Of a DNA stretch of 7,921 nucleotides, positions 1 through 6,185 are shown one piece after another. The stretch's first letter is position 1. Every line of letters begins with the position of its first letter. Source of the stretch: an uncultured Verrucomicrobiales bacterium (lineage in GTDB: Bacteria > Verrucomicrobiota > Verrucomicrobiia > Verrucomicrobiales > Akkermansiaceae); NCBI GenBank assembly GCA_937969125.1, contig CALBVA010000202.1, forward strand, positions 1-7,921, in the 5' to 3' direction. Under the pieces are notes generated by a model, which was given only the letters and a program-made list of their open reading frames with translations, did not search any database and was not told the origin of the DNA. A program made the position numbers and the translations under genes.

Positions 1-384
1 TTCATCTTTCAGCTCGTGGAGAGATGCGGTCCGCAGTTCGTTCGTGCCCTCTGAGAATGCAACGAGAGTGGAGTGAAAGCGGAAATCAATTCCGGGGTAG
101 TCACTGGGTTTGAAGCAGTCGAAAACTACGAGCGGGATAGAGGTTTCTCCAGAAAGGGCGAACTCATCCGGCGCGGTAAGCAAGACTCCGAGGAAGTTCT
201 TTTCGGCAAGAAGGTCCAAGGCCTGGTCAATGGCATCAGGGGTTGCATTGCGAGGATTGAAGTCTGGTAGAGGATTCATAAGTTTAAGAGCTGGAGGCTC
301 CTGAGCGGCCGTTGGGTTCGTTGAAAGGATAAGAGAGCTGCAGAACAATCCTGCCAAAAGAGTCTTTGTAGCAAGGATGCTCAT
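1..384 (-). CDS. Exported protein of unknown function, N-terminal 128 residues (runs off left edge)
   Basis: An uninterrupted reading frame runs from an ATG at 384-382 to the window edge, with no stop in 128 codons. The N-terminus is a typical Sec signal peptide: Lys7, a hydrophobic stretch of about residues 8-20 (LLAGLFCSSLIL) and a likely cleavage site after Ala27 (TAA|QE). There is no good lipobox, so the product should be periplasmic or secreted. The mature part starts with a Pro/Asn-rich segment (about 30-46), then a predicted helix (DAIDQALDLLAEKNFLG) and a beta-rich stretch. I do not recognise the family. The gene begins 12 nt after the stop of the 1097-aa metallopeptidase-like gene, so the two are probably cotranscribed. 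Inference: immunity proteins for periplasm-acting effectors are usually exported and encoded directly after the effector, so this is a candidate immunity protein. No Shine-Dalgarno precedes the ATG. Existence is fairly sure; function is unknown. Confidence 0.75.
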   Translation of the reverse strand, partial: MSILATKTLLAGLFCSSLILSTNPTAAQEPPALKLMNPLPDFNPRNATPDAIDQALDLLAEKNFLGVLLTAPDEFALSGETSIPLVVFDCFKPSDYPGIDFRFHSTLVAFSEGTNELRTASLHELKDE

Positions 385-396
385 TGAGTTTGGGGC

Positions 397-3300
397 TTAG
401 GGGGTCGTGACGGTCGCGATATCGACAAGTCTGACGTAGGGTTTGCAATGGTCACAGAACTTCAGGTTAGCATTGCGGGTAGCACTGCCTGCTCCATACA
501 TGATACAAGTGCAGAGTCCGGAAGCATGGGCAGTGTTCATTTTCTTGGTAGGGTCGTTGTAGTATGGCGCGTCAATGCCATCCGCACAATGTGGTCCCTG
601 GTGCGCTCGGTTATTCGTGTAGTATCTTTCATGCGGCGGCGCTTTGAGGCCGGGGAAGAAGGCTGAAGATTTTGCAGCCTGTTGAATCGCGTGGCCACAC
701 TCATGGATAATGGTTCCGCAGATCCCGTTGTCAGCCCTGCCAACCCGGATGACATTGTGGCGATCACCATTGGTGCACCATCCATTATACCATCCCAGTG
801 AGTAAGCGACTTTGATCTCGACTCTAATTGTCTTCCCGGTATCGACTAATGCCTTTGCTGCAGCCGGAAGCTTAAAGTGAGCCTTGTAGTCGTAAGTGGT
901 GGCATTGATGTCCTGATCCGCGGCCGAGATATTTCCTTTCTTGGTAGGGTCCTCGACACAGGTCCACTTGGCTTTCTTCACTGCGTCTGTGCCGTCTTTG
1001 ATGTCTTTTGAAAAGATGAGGCCGCTTCGGTTCGCATCGGAACCAGCGACGGTCACTCCAACGACATTATTCGCCGTTCCTGGAGGCCAACTGATCGTGG
1101 TCGTGGCATCGAGAACTGTGGTGAGGCGATGGGCGGTATTGTCTGCATCAAGCTGCTCGTCGCAGTAGATGACATGGGCGCAGGGGAGCTTGCTATTCTG
1201 GAATTTCCCCTTGTAGAAAGCGACATTGTGGTCCCCAACAACGAGGGCGTCCCCAGCTGCTCCACTTCGGAATACGGATTTATCAAAGACAGAGCCAGCC
1301 GGGAGTGCACCCTTCGCAATCGTCTGCTTCGAAGCTGTGTCATCTTCGAAGTCGATGAAAACCTCTTCCATGCAGGCTACTGCAAGGGCGGTGCTCGGCT
1401 CGGCGAGGCCATTTAGAGTGGTGACCTGGAAGAACATCTTTCGCCAGACCACGATTTCATCAGCCGCCTGGGCTGGTTTGTATTTCCCGAGATCTGCATG
1501 TTTGTGAATGAATTTCGCCAAGTGTGGGTCCTGATCGAGATAGCTCGATGGATAAAATTTGTCCCCGCCATATCGTGAAAGCTGGAGCTCGTCCGCTCCG
1601 GACTTCGCTTTCCCGGTGGCGTCGGTGTTCGCGGAATAATGGAGAAGCTTCTTCCGGTCCGGCCTGTCTTTGACTCGGACTGGAATCGCAGTCGCCCGGT
1701 TTTCATAAGGAGCTTTGTTCTTCTCATCCTCTGCCAGCATGAAGTGAAGGGGGACTCCTTCAAGCGGCTTGCTCAACTTGGCAGTGAGGACAATCTTTCG
1801 CCCGTCGGGGTCTGCTTTGAGGTTCGTGTAAAAACGCTTCTTCGCTGAATCCCAAGCCGCTGTCTGGCCCCCTCCGGGCGCAGTGTAGTCCAGCTTAACT
1901 TCATCGATCTTCACAACGGTGAAGGCAGCCCAGGAGCCCTCCAGTTTCTCTTTTGACCCAGCCCGGGTGATTCCCAAGGTCAGCCGAGTATCTCTGAAGA
2001 GATTGCACACCGCACCACCTTCTACCCAGAGGGTTTGATCATCTGCCTTGGCTTTGGCGAGGGGCGTCTTAAGAGGCAGGGCTTGCTCCGCTCCGCCTTC
2101 TTCCTGGTCGAAAACTTTCACCGCTCCTGATCCAGTATTGGCTCCCACTAGCCCGACTCCACTCTGAAGAAGAGTCTCGTAATTGACGGCGGCGTCAGGC
2201 CACTGGGTCTCATCTAATTTCTCGACGACCAGTTTTGCGCGGGAGTGATTCACTCCATCTTGCAGGTGGAGAATTCGACCCGTGCCAGCTTGTTCAGCGG
2301 CCGTCATTTCTGATTGATTGAGCGTGAGAGCCTTGAGCTCATCCCAGTGGTCTGCCGGGTCGTTGACATCCGGGTCGATTGCTTTGTTCACCTCGGCTTT
2401 CTTGTAGTGGAAAAGCTTAAGCTTCAGGTCAACACAGCCCATTTCACCTTTCGCCGGGCTATCGACTTTGACAAGGGGATCGCCAGAGGGATCCAGCTGA
2501 AGTTTTACTTTGAACTTCCCCCCTGTCTTACCCCGGAGCCAAAGCTTATGTGGCTGACCGGTCATGAGGTCCGCGTTGGAAATTTTGGTGCTGGTGTCAA
2601 AAGGGATCGTGCATTTCTCATCAGAGAAGACTTCGACGTTAGCCGGGGTGATAACGAGTTTCCCTTTTCCGGTATAGCGTGGCCCCGTGGGTGTTTGGAC
2701 TGCGCTCAGTTCGATAAAGGTAGGATCGGGGTGAATGTGTTCCGCCGCATCAGCGGCGGCTGAGCCGGCGAGAGTGTCATTTTTACGCTGATGGGCAGAG
2801 AGCTTCGGGTCGTTCAGAACGACGAGGTGCTCGACTTTGATGATGGGGGTGACGCGATTGGTCTCCTTTTCCGGGAGGTTGGCGGTGACAGGTGCATTCC
2901 GGGTGATGCCGGATTTCTTGGTTTCCTTAAGGGCCAATCTGAAGGTTGGCTTGGTGCCATCTTCGGGTTTTAGGTAGAGGATCTTTCCTTTTTTGGCATG
3001 GCTGTTGGGAATTCGAAACTCTTGTGAGAGAACCGGCTTGGTGCACTTTTTATCATACCAGAGGTGTCTTCCGGGTCCTCCGCTGTAGCCGCTGAGGATG
3101 ACACCCTTGTCAAATTTGTTTCCGGGGTTGGTCTCTTCGTAGGTCAAGGTGACTTTGATCGGTTCACGGTCATCTTCTTTTTCCGGTTTCTCAGGGTAGA
3201 AGATGTGGTCGTCATCCGGCTTTTCCTTTGGAGGAGGGAAAACGGGTTTGAATTCCTCTGGCTCCAGCTTGATGACTGGAGTCACGATGTTGGAATTTTC

Positions 3301-3690
3301 CAGCGTAAAAACACAGTGTGTTCCGTTGGGTGTCGGAGTTGCTCCAGTCGTTGCTTCGGCTACGCCGTAGTCTTGACCTTGATGCTTATAGGTTTTGAGA
3401 GTTTTGCCACTGAGTTTGGCTTGGACGGTATGAGCTTCCAGTTCCAGGCCTGAGATTGCACTGGAGGTGATCCCACTCACAGCGGTCTTTGATTTGCCTT
3501 TCTTCGTCCCCTGATGAAAGACCGTGATTTGGACGCCTTTGATTCCTTTCTTTCCACGAGGAGCACTGGCATCAATGACCTCCACCGAGGCCGAGATCTG
3601 CCCCTTGCTCAGCGGGCAGTCTTCCTGGGACTTTCCCGCTTTCCTCTTTCCCATCTTCTGGGACTTTTTTTTGGGCTTCTTTCCAGGCAT
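397..3690 (-). CDS. Large multidomain protein with C-terminal HExxH zinc metallopeptidase domain; candidate secreted effector
   Basis: The 1097-residue product has no signal peptide. Its N-terminus is very basic (about 1-20, Lys-rich). Residues about 33-145 look like a beta-rich carboxypeptidase-regulatory/transthyretin-type domain, followed by an acidic Pro/Glu/Lys linker (145-177). Residues about 187-580 contain three diverged beta-sandwich units sharing a [WVF]xDxxC/E start and an LxL/LWLRG/LWVEG core. About 600-715 resembles a bacterial Ig-like domain (TDATGKA, then LQLSRYGGDKF), followed by DEIVVWRKMFFQV (744-756). The C-terminus has the zinc-site motif HECGH (His996, Glu997, His1000), a later GPHC (His1034, Cys1035), CTCIM (1060-1064) and FCDHC (1078-1082). 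HExxH proteins of this type hydrolyse peptide bonds using zinc, with the Glu as general base. The start lies 12 nt after the stop of the 122-aa accessory gene, and an exported protein follows 12 nt after its own stop. This fits a protease effector of a type VI-like secretion system, but delivery and toxicity are inferred. It could instead be a structural or surface protease. Confidence 0.85.
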   Translation of the reverse strand: MPGKKPKKKSQKMGKRKAGKSQEDCPLSKGQISASVEVIDASAPRGKKGIKGVQITVFHQGTKKGKSKTAVSGITSSAISGLELEAHTVQAKLSGKTLKTYKHQGQDYGVAEATTGATPTPNGTHCVFTLENSNIVTPVIKLEPEEFKPVFPPPKEKPDDDHIFYPEKPEKEDDREPIKVTLTYEETNPGNKFDKGVILSGYSGGPGRHLWYDKKCTKPVLSQEFRIPNSHAKKGKILYLKPEDGTKPTFRLALKETKKSGITRNAPVTANLPEKETNRVTPIIKVEHLVVLNDPKLSAHQRKNDTLAGSAAADAAEHIHPDPTFIELSAVQTPTGPRYTGKGKLVITPANVEVFSDEKCTIPFDTSTKISNADLMTGQPHKLWLRGKTGGKFKVKLQLDPSGDPLVKVDSPAKGEMGCVDLKLKLFHYKKAEVNKAIDPDVNDPADHWDELKALTLNQSEMTAAEQAGTGRILHLQDGVNHSRAKLVVEKLDETQWPDAAVNYETLLQSGVGLVGANTGSGAVKVFDQEEGGAEQALPLKTPLAKAKADDQTLWVEGGAVCNLFRDTRLTLGITRAGSKEKLEGSWAAFTVVKIDEVKLDYTAPGGGQTAAWDSAKKRFYTNLKADPDGRKIVLTAKLSKPLEGVPLHFMLAEDEKNKAPYENRATAIPVRVKDRPDRKKLLHYSANTDATGKAKSGADELQLSRYGGDKFYPSSYLDQDPHLAKFIHKHADLGKYKPAQAADEIVVWRKMFFQVTTLNGLAEPSTALAVACMEEVFIDFEDDTASKQTIAKGALPAGSVFDKSVFRSGAAGDALVVGDHNVAFYKGKFQNSKLPCAHVIYCDEQLDADNTAHRLTTVLDATTTISWPPGTANNVVGVTVAGSDANRSGLIFSKDIKDGTDAVKKAKWTCVEDPTKKGNISAADQDINATTYDYKAHFKLPAAAKALVDTGKTIRVEIKVAYSLGWYNGWCTNGDRHNVIRVGRADNGICGTIIHECGHAIQQAAKSSAFFPGLKAPPHERYYTNNRAHQGPHCADGIDAPYYNDPTKKMNTAHASGLCTCIMYGAGSATRNANLKFCDHCKPYVRLVDIATVTTP

Positions 3691-3702
3691 CAGAATCGTG
3701 AA

Positions 3703-4071
3703 TCAGGGGTTTTCAGGACTTGGGAGTTCCGCTGAAATTTCGTCGTAGAGCATCGCCATCTTGAGATGCCCGGTGAGGGATCTATTTTGGAGGATATCAC
3801 GAGCCCACTTCCTCTCTTCCGGAAGCTCCCACTCCGGGGAGTCGGTCAGCATGAGTTCGACAAAGAGGGCGATGTCCTCTTCCGCCTCGATGCCGTAAGG
3901 CTTGGCGCGTTTCATTCCGGCCCGGATCAACTTGAGGACCTCCTGGTCACCCGCAGCGGCATATTCCTTGGGGACGACTTCTTCCAGATGAGCCATGAGG
4001 CGGGTTTCAAAACGCCTCATACTGTGGCGATTCATCTGGTCCATCTGGGCGTTTCCTATGACGATCATCAT
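3703..4071 (-). CDS. Small helical protein resembling type VI secretion effector-associated accessory proteins
   Basis: The 122-residue product is soluble, mostly helical and has no signal peptide. It begins MMIVIGNAQMDQMNRHSMRR and continues FETRLMAHLEEVVPKEYAA, with LKLIRAGMKRAKPYGI, EDIALFVELML and KWARDILQN further on. From memory, this pattern (MIVI start, RFxxxMxxHL, a central IRxGxxRAxxYGI, then a helix ending in the membrane-like LFVELM segment and a conserved WA) recurs in small uncharacterised proteins beside VgrG, DUF4123 and toxin genes in proteobacterial and myxobacterial type VI loci. No molecular function is known to me; an adaptor, chaperone or loading role is a guess. Two ATG codons are adjacent (4071 and 4068); the second would match the usual MIVI start better. 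The 1097-aa gene begins 12 nt downstream, so the two are almost certainly cotranscribed. Confidence in the gene is high and in the family link moderate. Confidence 0.85.
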   Translation of the reverse strand: MMIVIGNAQMDQMNRHSMRRFETRLMAHLEEVVPKEYAAAGDQEVLKLIRAGMKRAKPYGIEAEEDIALFVELMLTDSPEWELPEERKWARDILQNRSLTGHLKMAMLYDEISAELPSPENP

Positions 4072-4096
4072 TAGAGGTGACTCTTTAAGAGAGTGT

Positions 4097-4139
4097 TGTG
4101 TCTATTTTAGAAATGCAATTCTGGATAGTCTAAAACACA
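4097..4139. repeat. Imperfect inverted repeat upstream of the 122-aa accessory gene
   Basis: The arms are TTTTAGA (4105-4111) and TCTAAAA (4129-4135). They are extended by TGTG (4097-4100) and CACA (4136-4139) with a four-base bulge on one side. Inside lies the near-palindrome AGAAATGCAATTCT (4110-4123). A second small hairpin, ACTCT/AGAGT (4080-4084 and 4090-4094), sits just before the 122-aa start codon. The AT-rich arms could be an operator or an mRNA structure for the downstream pair of genes. No clear sigma-70 promoter was found here. Function is unknown. Confidence 0.35.
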
Positions 4140-4156
4140 TGATTTTGTTGTTTTTA

Positions 4157-4191
4157 AGGGGGTGTTTGATTCGTTGAGTTTCGAGCCCCCT
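4157..4191. repeat. GC-rich inverted repeat in the gap after the 330-aa gene
   Basis: AGGGGG (4157-4162) and CCCCCT (4186-4191) can pair around a loop of 23 nt. It lies 56 nt past the stop of the 330-aa gene in the direction of transcription. The loop is long, and in the minus direction the stem is followed by TTAAAAAC rather than a T run, so it is a poor intrinsic terminator. It may still fold in RNA. Confidence 0.25.
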
Positions 4192-4246
4192 GAGAAAACA
4201 GACTCGCGATCTGGGGCTTGGTCGCTCCAATTTTTTGTTCCTTTGA

Positions 4247-5239
4247 CTAAAGTGTTCCGGCCCAGCCGGCGCACTCGTTTGCGAGTTCGGAGTGAATCTG
4301 GGTTAAAATGGGGCGGGCCGCTTCTTCCAAGGCGGCTTCATCGAGTTCGTTGCGCTTTGCGATGACTTCAGCGAGTGCGTTGCCTTCAGGGAGTTCAGAG
4401 GTGTCCAGACTTTCGAGTGCCTCAAGGGTTTTGGGAATGTCACACCGTCCACGATCGAGAATGTCGAGAGCGAGCATCGCCTTTTCTTTTGGTGGGGCGG
4501 GGGCTGAGGCTTCTTCCAGAAGGCTTTTCCACTGATCGCCGGTGGAGGGATCGAGTGAAGCAATTTTGGTGATGGCTGCGGCAGCGTTTCCGGATTGGGC
4601 TTTATTGCCGGCCATCCCGATCACTTGGGCGGCTTCGAAGCCCATGAGCTTCATCGCGAAGAGGAAGAGATCTGCCGCGTGCTTTTCAGCCTCCGGGATT
4701 TCTGCTGGTTCGGCGGTGGTTGTGCTCCCTCCGGAGGGAAGACCGAGCTGGTTTCTGAGCTGGTCAATGACATCGGTTGGCGAGCCGCCGGCGTGGAGGA
4801 TTTCCTGAATTTGGCTGAAAAGCTGGGCCTGGTCTTGCTGGACGAGGGTGAGATTGGAGAAATCCAGTTCAACCTTGGGCAGGTAGACGAAGTGGGGAAG
4901 AGTGGGGGCGGCGAGGTCTCCATGTGGGCAGAGGAGGAGGTAGCCAGGGAGTTCGTTGCTTTTAATGCCAAGGTCTTTGGCGATGAGGGCGCTGGGGTTT
5001 TGAAAGGCCCGCTTGGAAACCTGGGCTGGAGTCACGATATCGAGGCCAGTTTGCAAGGCCTGCTCGCTTAACCAGACGCGGCTCTGCTGGAGGTAGGTGG
5101 AAACATTCTGGTGCGCGGCCCGGCTGTCGTAGAGCACGATCATTACGAGTGGGGTGAACTCCGGAGGAGACTCGACAATGCTCTGGTATTCGGGGTAGCG
5201 CTCGATGAGCACAAGCTTACTTTTGGTGGCGGTGGTCAT
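4247..5239 (-). CDS. Unrecognised 330-residue soluble protein upstream of the effector genes
   Basis: I do not recognise this family. From the first ATG (5239) the product is 330 residues (MTTATKSKLVLIERYPEYQ). A TTG start at 5344 would add 35 residues, but that extension (NTNAEYDQ..., Thr/Ser-rich) does not look like the rest and neither start has a Shine-Dalgarno, so the ATG is preferred. There is no signal peptide or membrane segment. The N-terminal third contains alternating strands and helices, including FTPLVMIVLYDSRAAH, and a segment ending GYLLLCPHGDL, which is compatible with a small alpha/beta domain. A Gln-rich helix (about 135-150) and a Ser/Thr/Pro linker (about 165-180) lead to an Ala/Glu/Leu-rich, helical C-terminal half. 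It is on the same strand as the accessory and metallopeptidase genes and separated from them by 175 nt. Location suggests a role in the same module, for example an adaptor, but nothing in the sequence shows it. Confidence 0.75.
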   Translation of the reverse strand: MTTATKSKLVLIERYPEYQSIVESPPEFTPLVMIVLYDSRAAHQNVSTYLQQSRVWLSEQALQTGLDIVTPAQVSKRAFQNPSALIAKDLGIKSNELPGYLLLCPHGDLAAPTLPHFVYLPKVELDFSNLTLVQQDQAQLFSQIQEILHAGGSPTDVIDQLRNQLGLPSGGSTTTAEPAEIPEAEKHAADLFLFAMKLMGFEAAQVIGMAGNKAQSGNAAAAITKIASLDPSTGDQWKSLLEEASAPAPPKEKAMLALDILDRGRCDIPKTLEALESLDTSELPEGNALAEVIAKRNELDEAALEEAARPILTQIHSELANECAGWAGTL

Positions 5240-5270
5240 GAGGAAGGACAGTGTTGTCGTCCGGGATGTG

Positions 5271-5313
5271 ATACCAATTTGAAAAACGACCTGATCGTAT
5301 TCCGCATTGGTAT
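5271..5313. repeat. Nested inverted repeat in the leader of the 330-aa gene
   Basis: ATACCAA (5271-5277) and TTGGTAT (5307-5313) are perfect inverse copies. Between them a shorter pair, ACGA (5286-5289) and TCGT (5295-5298), closes a 5-nt loop. It lies 32-74 nt before the preferred ATG at 5239, where an operator or 5' leader structure would be expected. If the TTG at 5344 is used it would instead be coding sequence. There is no direct evidence of function. Confidence 0.3.
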
Positions 5314-5405
5314 TAGTTTCCGGATATTTAATTGCGCGTGGCAAATGTCATAATCCTATCCTGACCTTGCAACTGAAAAAGGTTCTCGGTTTGCGTGATT
5401 AGGGG

Positions 5406-5744
5406 CTAGCCCTTGGTCACCCGAACGACTTTGTTGTTTTCGATCGCGAAATTCAGCCGCTCGGGGCGATAGTCCTTGGTGACTCTCATGCTTTTGCCAT
5501 CTCGCCGGACAACGCGGCAGCGGAGACCTTTCGCGGTGGCGGCCGAGGTCGCTTCTTCTTGCGTCATGCCGAGGTAGCTTTCAGAGGACACATTGACAAA
5601 AGGAGGAAGAGGAGGCCTGGGTGGAAGCGGAGGGCGTGGGCCGAGGCAGGAAGGGAGGGTACCCAACAGGATGATGGGGACTAATCGACAGAGAAAAGCC
5701 CGCAGCCTCAGGGTGAGGACAGCGGGCTTTGCGAGAGTTTTCAT
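5406..5744 (-). CDS. Lipoprotein with I78 / potato inhibitor I-like serine protease inhibitor domain
   Basis: The 112-residue product has a basic N-region, a hydrophobic segment (about 21-30) and a lipobox TLPSC with Cys33 as the lipidated residue. A Pro-rich linker follows, a direct repeat of RPPLPP (about 37-48). Residues about 56-112 match the I78 peptidase inhibitor pattern: YLGMTQEEATSAATAKGL, RVVRRDG, then VTKDYRPERLNFAIENNKVVRVT. Such domains block serine proteases by offering a rigid binding loop. By alignment from memory with barley CI-2 (VTMEYRIDRV), the P1 position would be Lys90, which predicts trypsin-like targets, and Arg93/Arg96 would be loop-supporting residues. The product is probably anchored in the periplasmic face of a membrane, protecting against self or foreign proteases. 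It starts 8 nt after the Cys-rich lipoprotein, implying cotranscription. A terminator-like hairpin overlaps its first codons. Confidence 0.85.
   Translation of the reverse strand: MKTLAKPAVLTLRLRAFLCRLVPIILLGTLPSCLGPRPPLPPRPPLPPFVNVSSESYLGMTQEEATSAATAKGLRCRVVRRDGKSMRVTKDYRPERLNFAIENNKVVRVTKG
5691..5730 (-). terminator. Intrinsic-terminator-like hairpin inside the 5' end of the inhibitor gene
   Basis: Read on the minus strand, AAAGCCCGC (5730-5722) pairs with GCGGGCTTT (5703-5695). Inside it, CCTCA (5718-5714) pairs with TGAGG (5710-5706) around a 3-nt loop. The stem is followed by TTTTCTCTGT, giving the shape of a rho-independent terminator. It lies 14-49 nt into the I78 inhibitor coding sequence and just past the stop of the Cys-rich lipoprotein, so it could end some transcripts of the latter or act as an attenuator. 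The structure is seen directly; activity is inferred. Confidence 0.5.
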
Positions 5745-5752
5745 GGATCGGC

Positions 5753-6151
5753 TTACTCAGCGAGGACCTTCATGGTTGGGATGGTGCCGAGGTGTGGCTC
5801 ACCTGTTCCGCCCTGGGCGGTGGCACGCTTAAGAACGGCGGGGCTCACGGTGCCGCAGCATCCGGGAGCAGGGCAGTAGATGGAGCCGCAGACACCACAG
5901 TCGTTCTTGACCTTAACAGTCTCGGTGTAAGCGACCTTGTCTTCGACTTCGTAAGGAACGCCTCCCTTGGTGCCGGGATCGACCATGCGCTTCACGATCT
6001 TATACTTGGTCACCTTCTTTTCGGAGTAAGTGTGGTTTTCGCAGCCAACCCGAGCAATCTTGCTCTTGTTGCAGCATGCTCCGAATCCGCAGCAAGATGG
6101 AAGAATGGTAGCGATGAGGCCTAGGAAAAGAAGTGGGATCAGTTTTTTCAT
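5753..6151 (-). CDS. Cys-rich lipoprotein of unknown function
   Basis: The 132-residue product starts MKKLIPLLFLGLIATILPSC, a compact lipoprotein signal peptide with an LPSC lipobox and Cys20 as the likely lipid-modified residue. The mature part has nine more Cys, as CC (with Cys20), CC (26-27), C37, CxxC (85-88), C93 and CC (98-99). This suggests disulfides or metal binding, but no known motif is matched. The middle (about 44-80) is a charged beta-like stretch (KKVTKYKIVKRM, YEVEDKVAYTETVKV). The C-terminus is Gly/Ala/Pro-rich. No family is recognised. The start overlaps by ATGA the end of a 10-codon ORF (6180-6148). The I78 inhibitor lipoprotein follows after 8 nt, so the two are likely one operon. 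Localisation is fairly sure; role is unknown. Confidence 0.8.
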   Translation of the reverse strand: MKKLIPLLFLGLIATILPSCCGFGACCNKSKIARVGCENHTYSEKKVTKYKIVKRMVDPGTKGGVPYEVEDKVAYTETVKVKNDCGVCGSIYCPAPGCCGTVSPAVLKRATAQGGTGEPHLGTIPTMKVLAE

Positions 6152-6185
6152 GAATGAGGTGCGGTGTATTTAACTTTCATTAGGA

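Noticed and set aside
73..304. Short plus-strand frames at the left end
   Set aside because: The minus strand is open across 1-384 with a good signal peptide and lies in line with the upstream operon.
2314..2763. 149-codon open frame on the plus strand
   Set aside because: It lies entirely inside the 1097-residue gene on the opposite strand, which has clear domains. The translation has no recognisable motif.
4595..5071. 158-codon open frame on the plus strand
   Set aside because: It is fully antisense to the 330-residue gene. Its Gly/Glu/Val-rich translation looks like a mirror of the helical protein, with no promoter or ribosome-binding site.
5240..5405. Promoter for the 330-aa gene
   Set aside because: TTGCAA and TATGAC-like hexamers can be found, but with only about 14 nt between them, and other combinations have poor spacing. 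No promoter could be supported.
5403..5412. Perfect 10-bp palindrome GGGCTAGCCC over the inhibitor gene stop codon
   Set aside because: With no loop it cannot form a normal hairpin, it has no T tail, and a palindrome of this size is plausible by chance.
5729..6124. 131-codon open frame on the plus strand
   Set aside because: It is antisense to the Cys-rich lipoprotein, whose signal peptide and lipobox make the minus-strand reading convincing.
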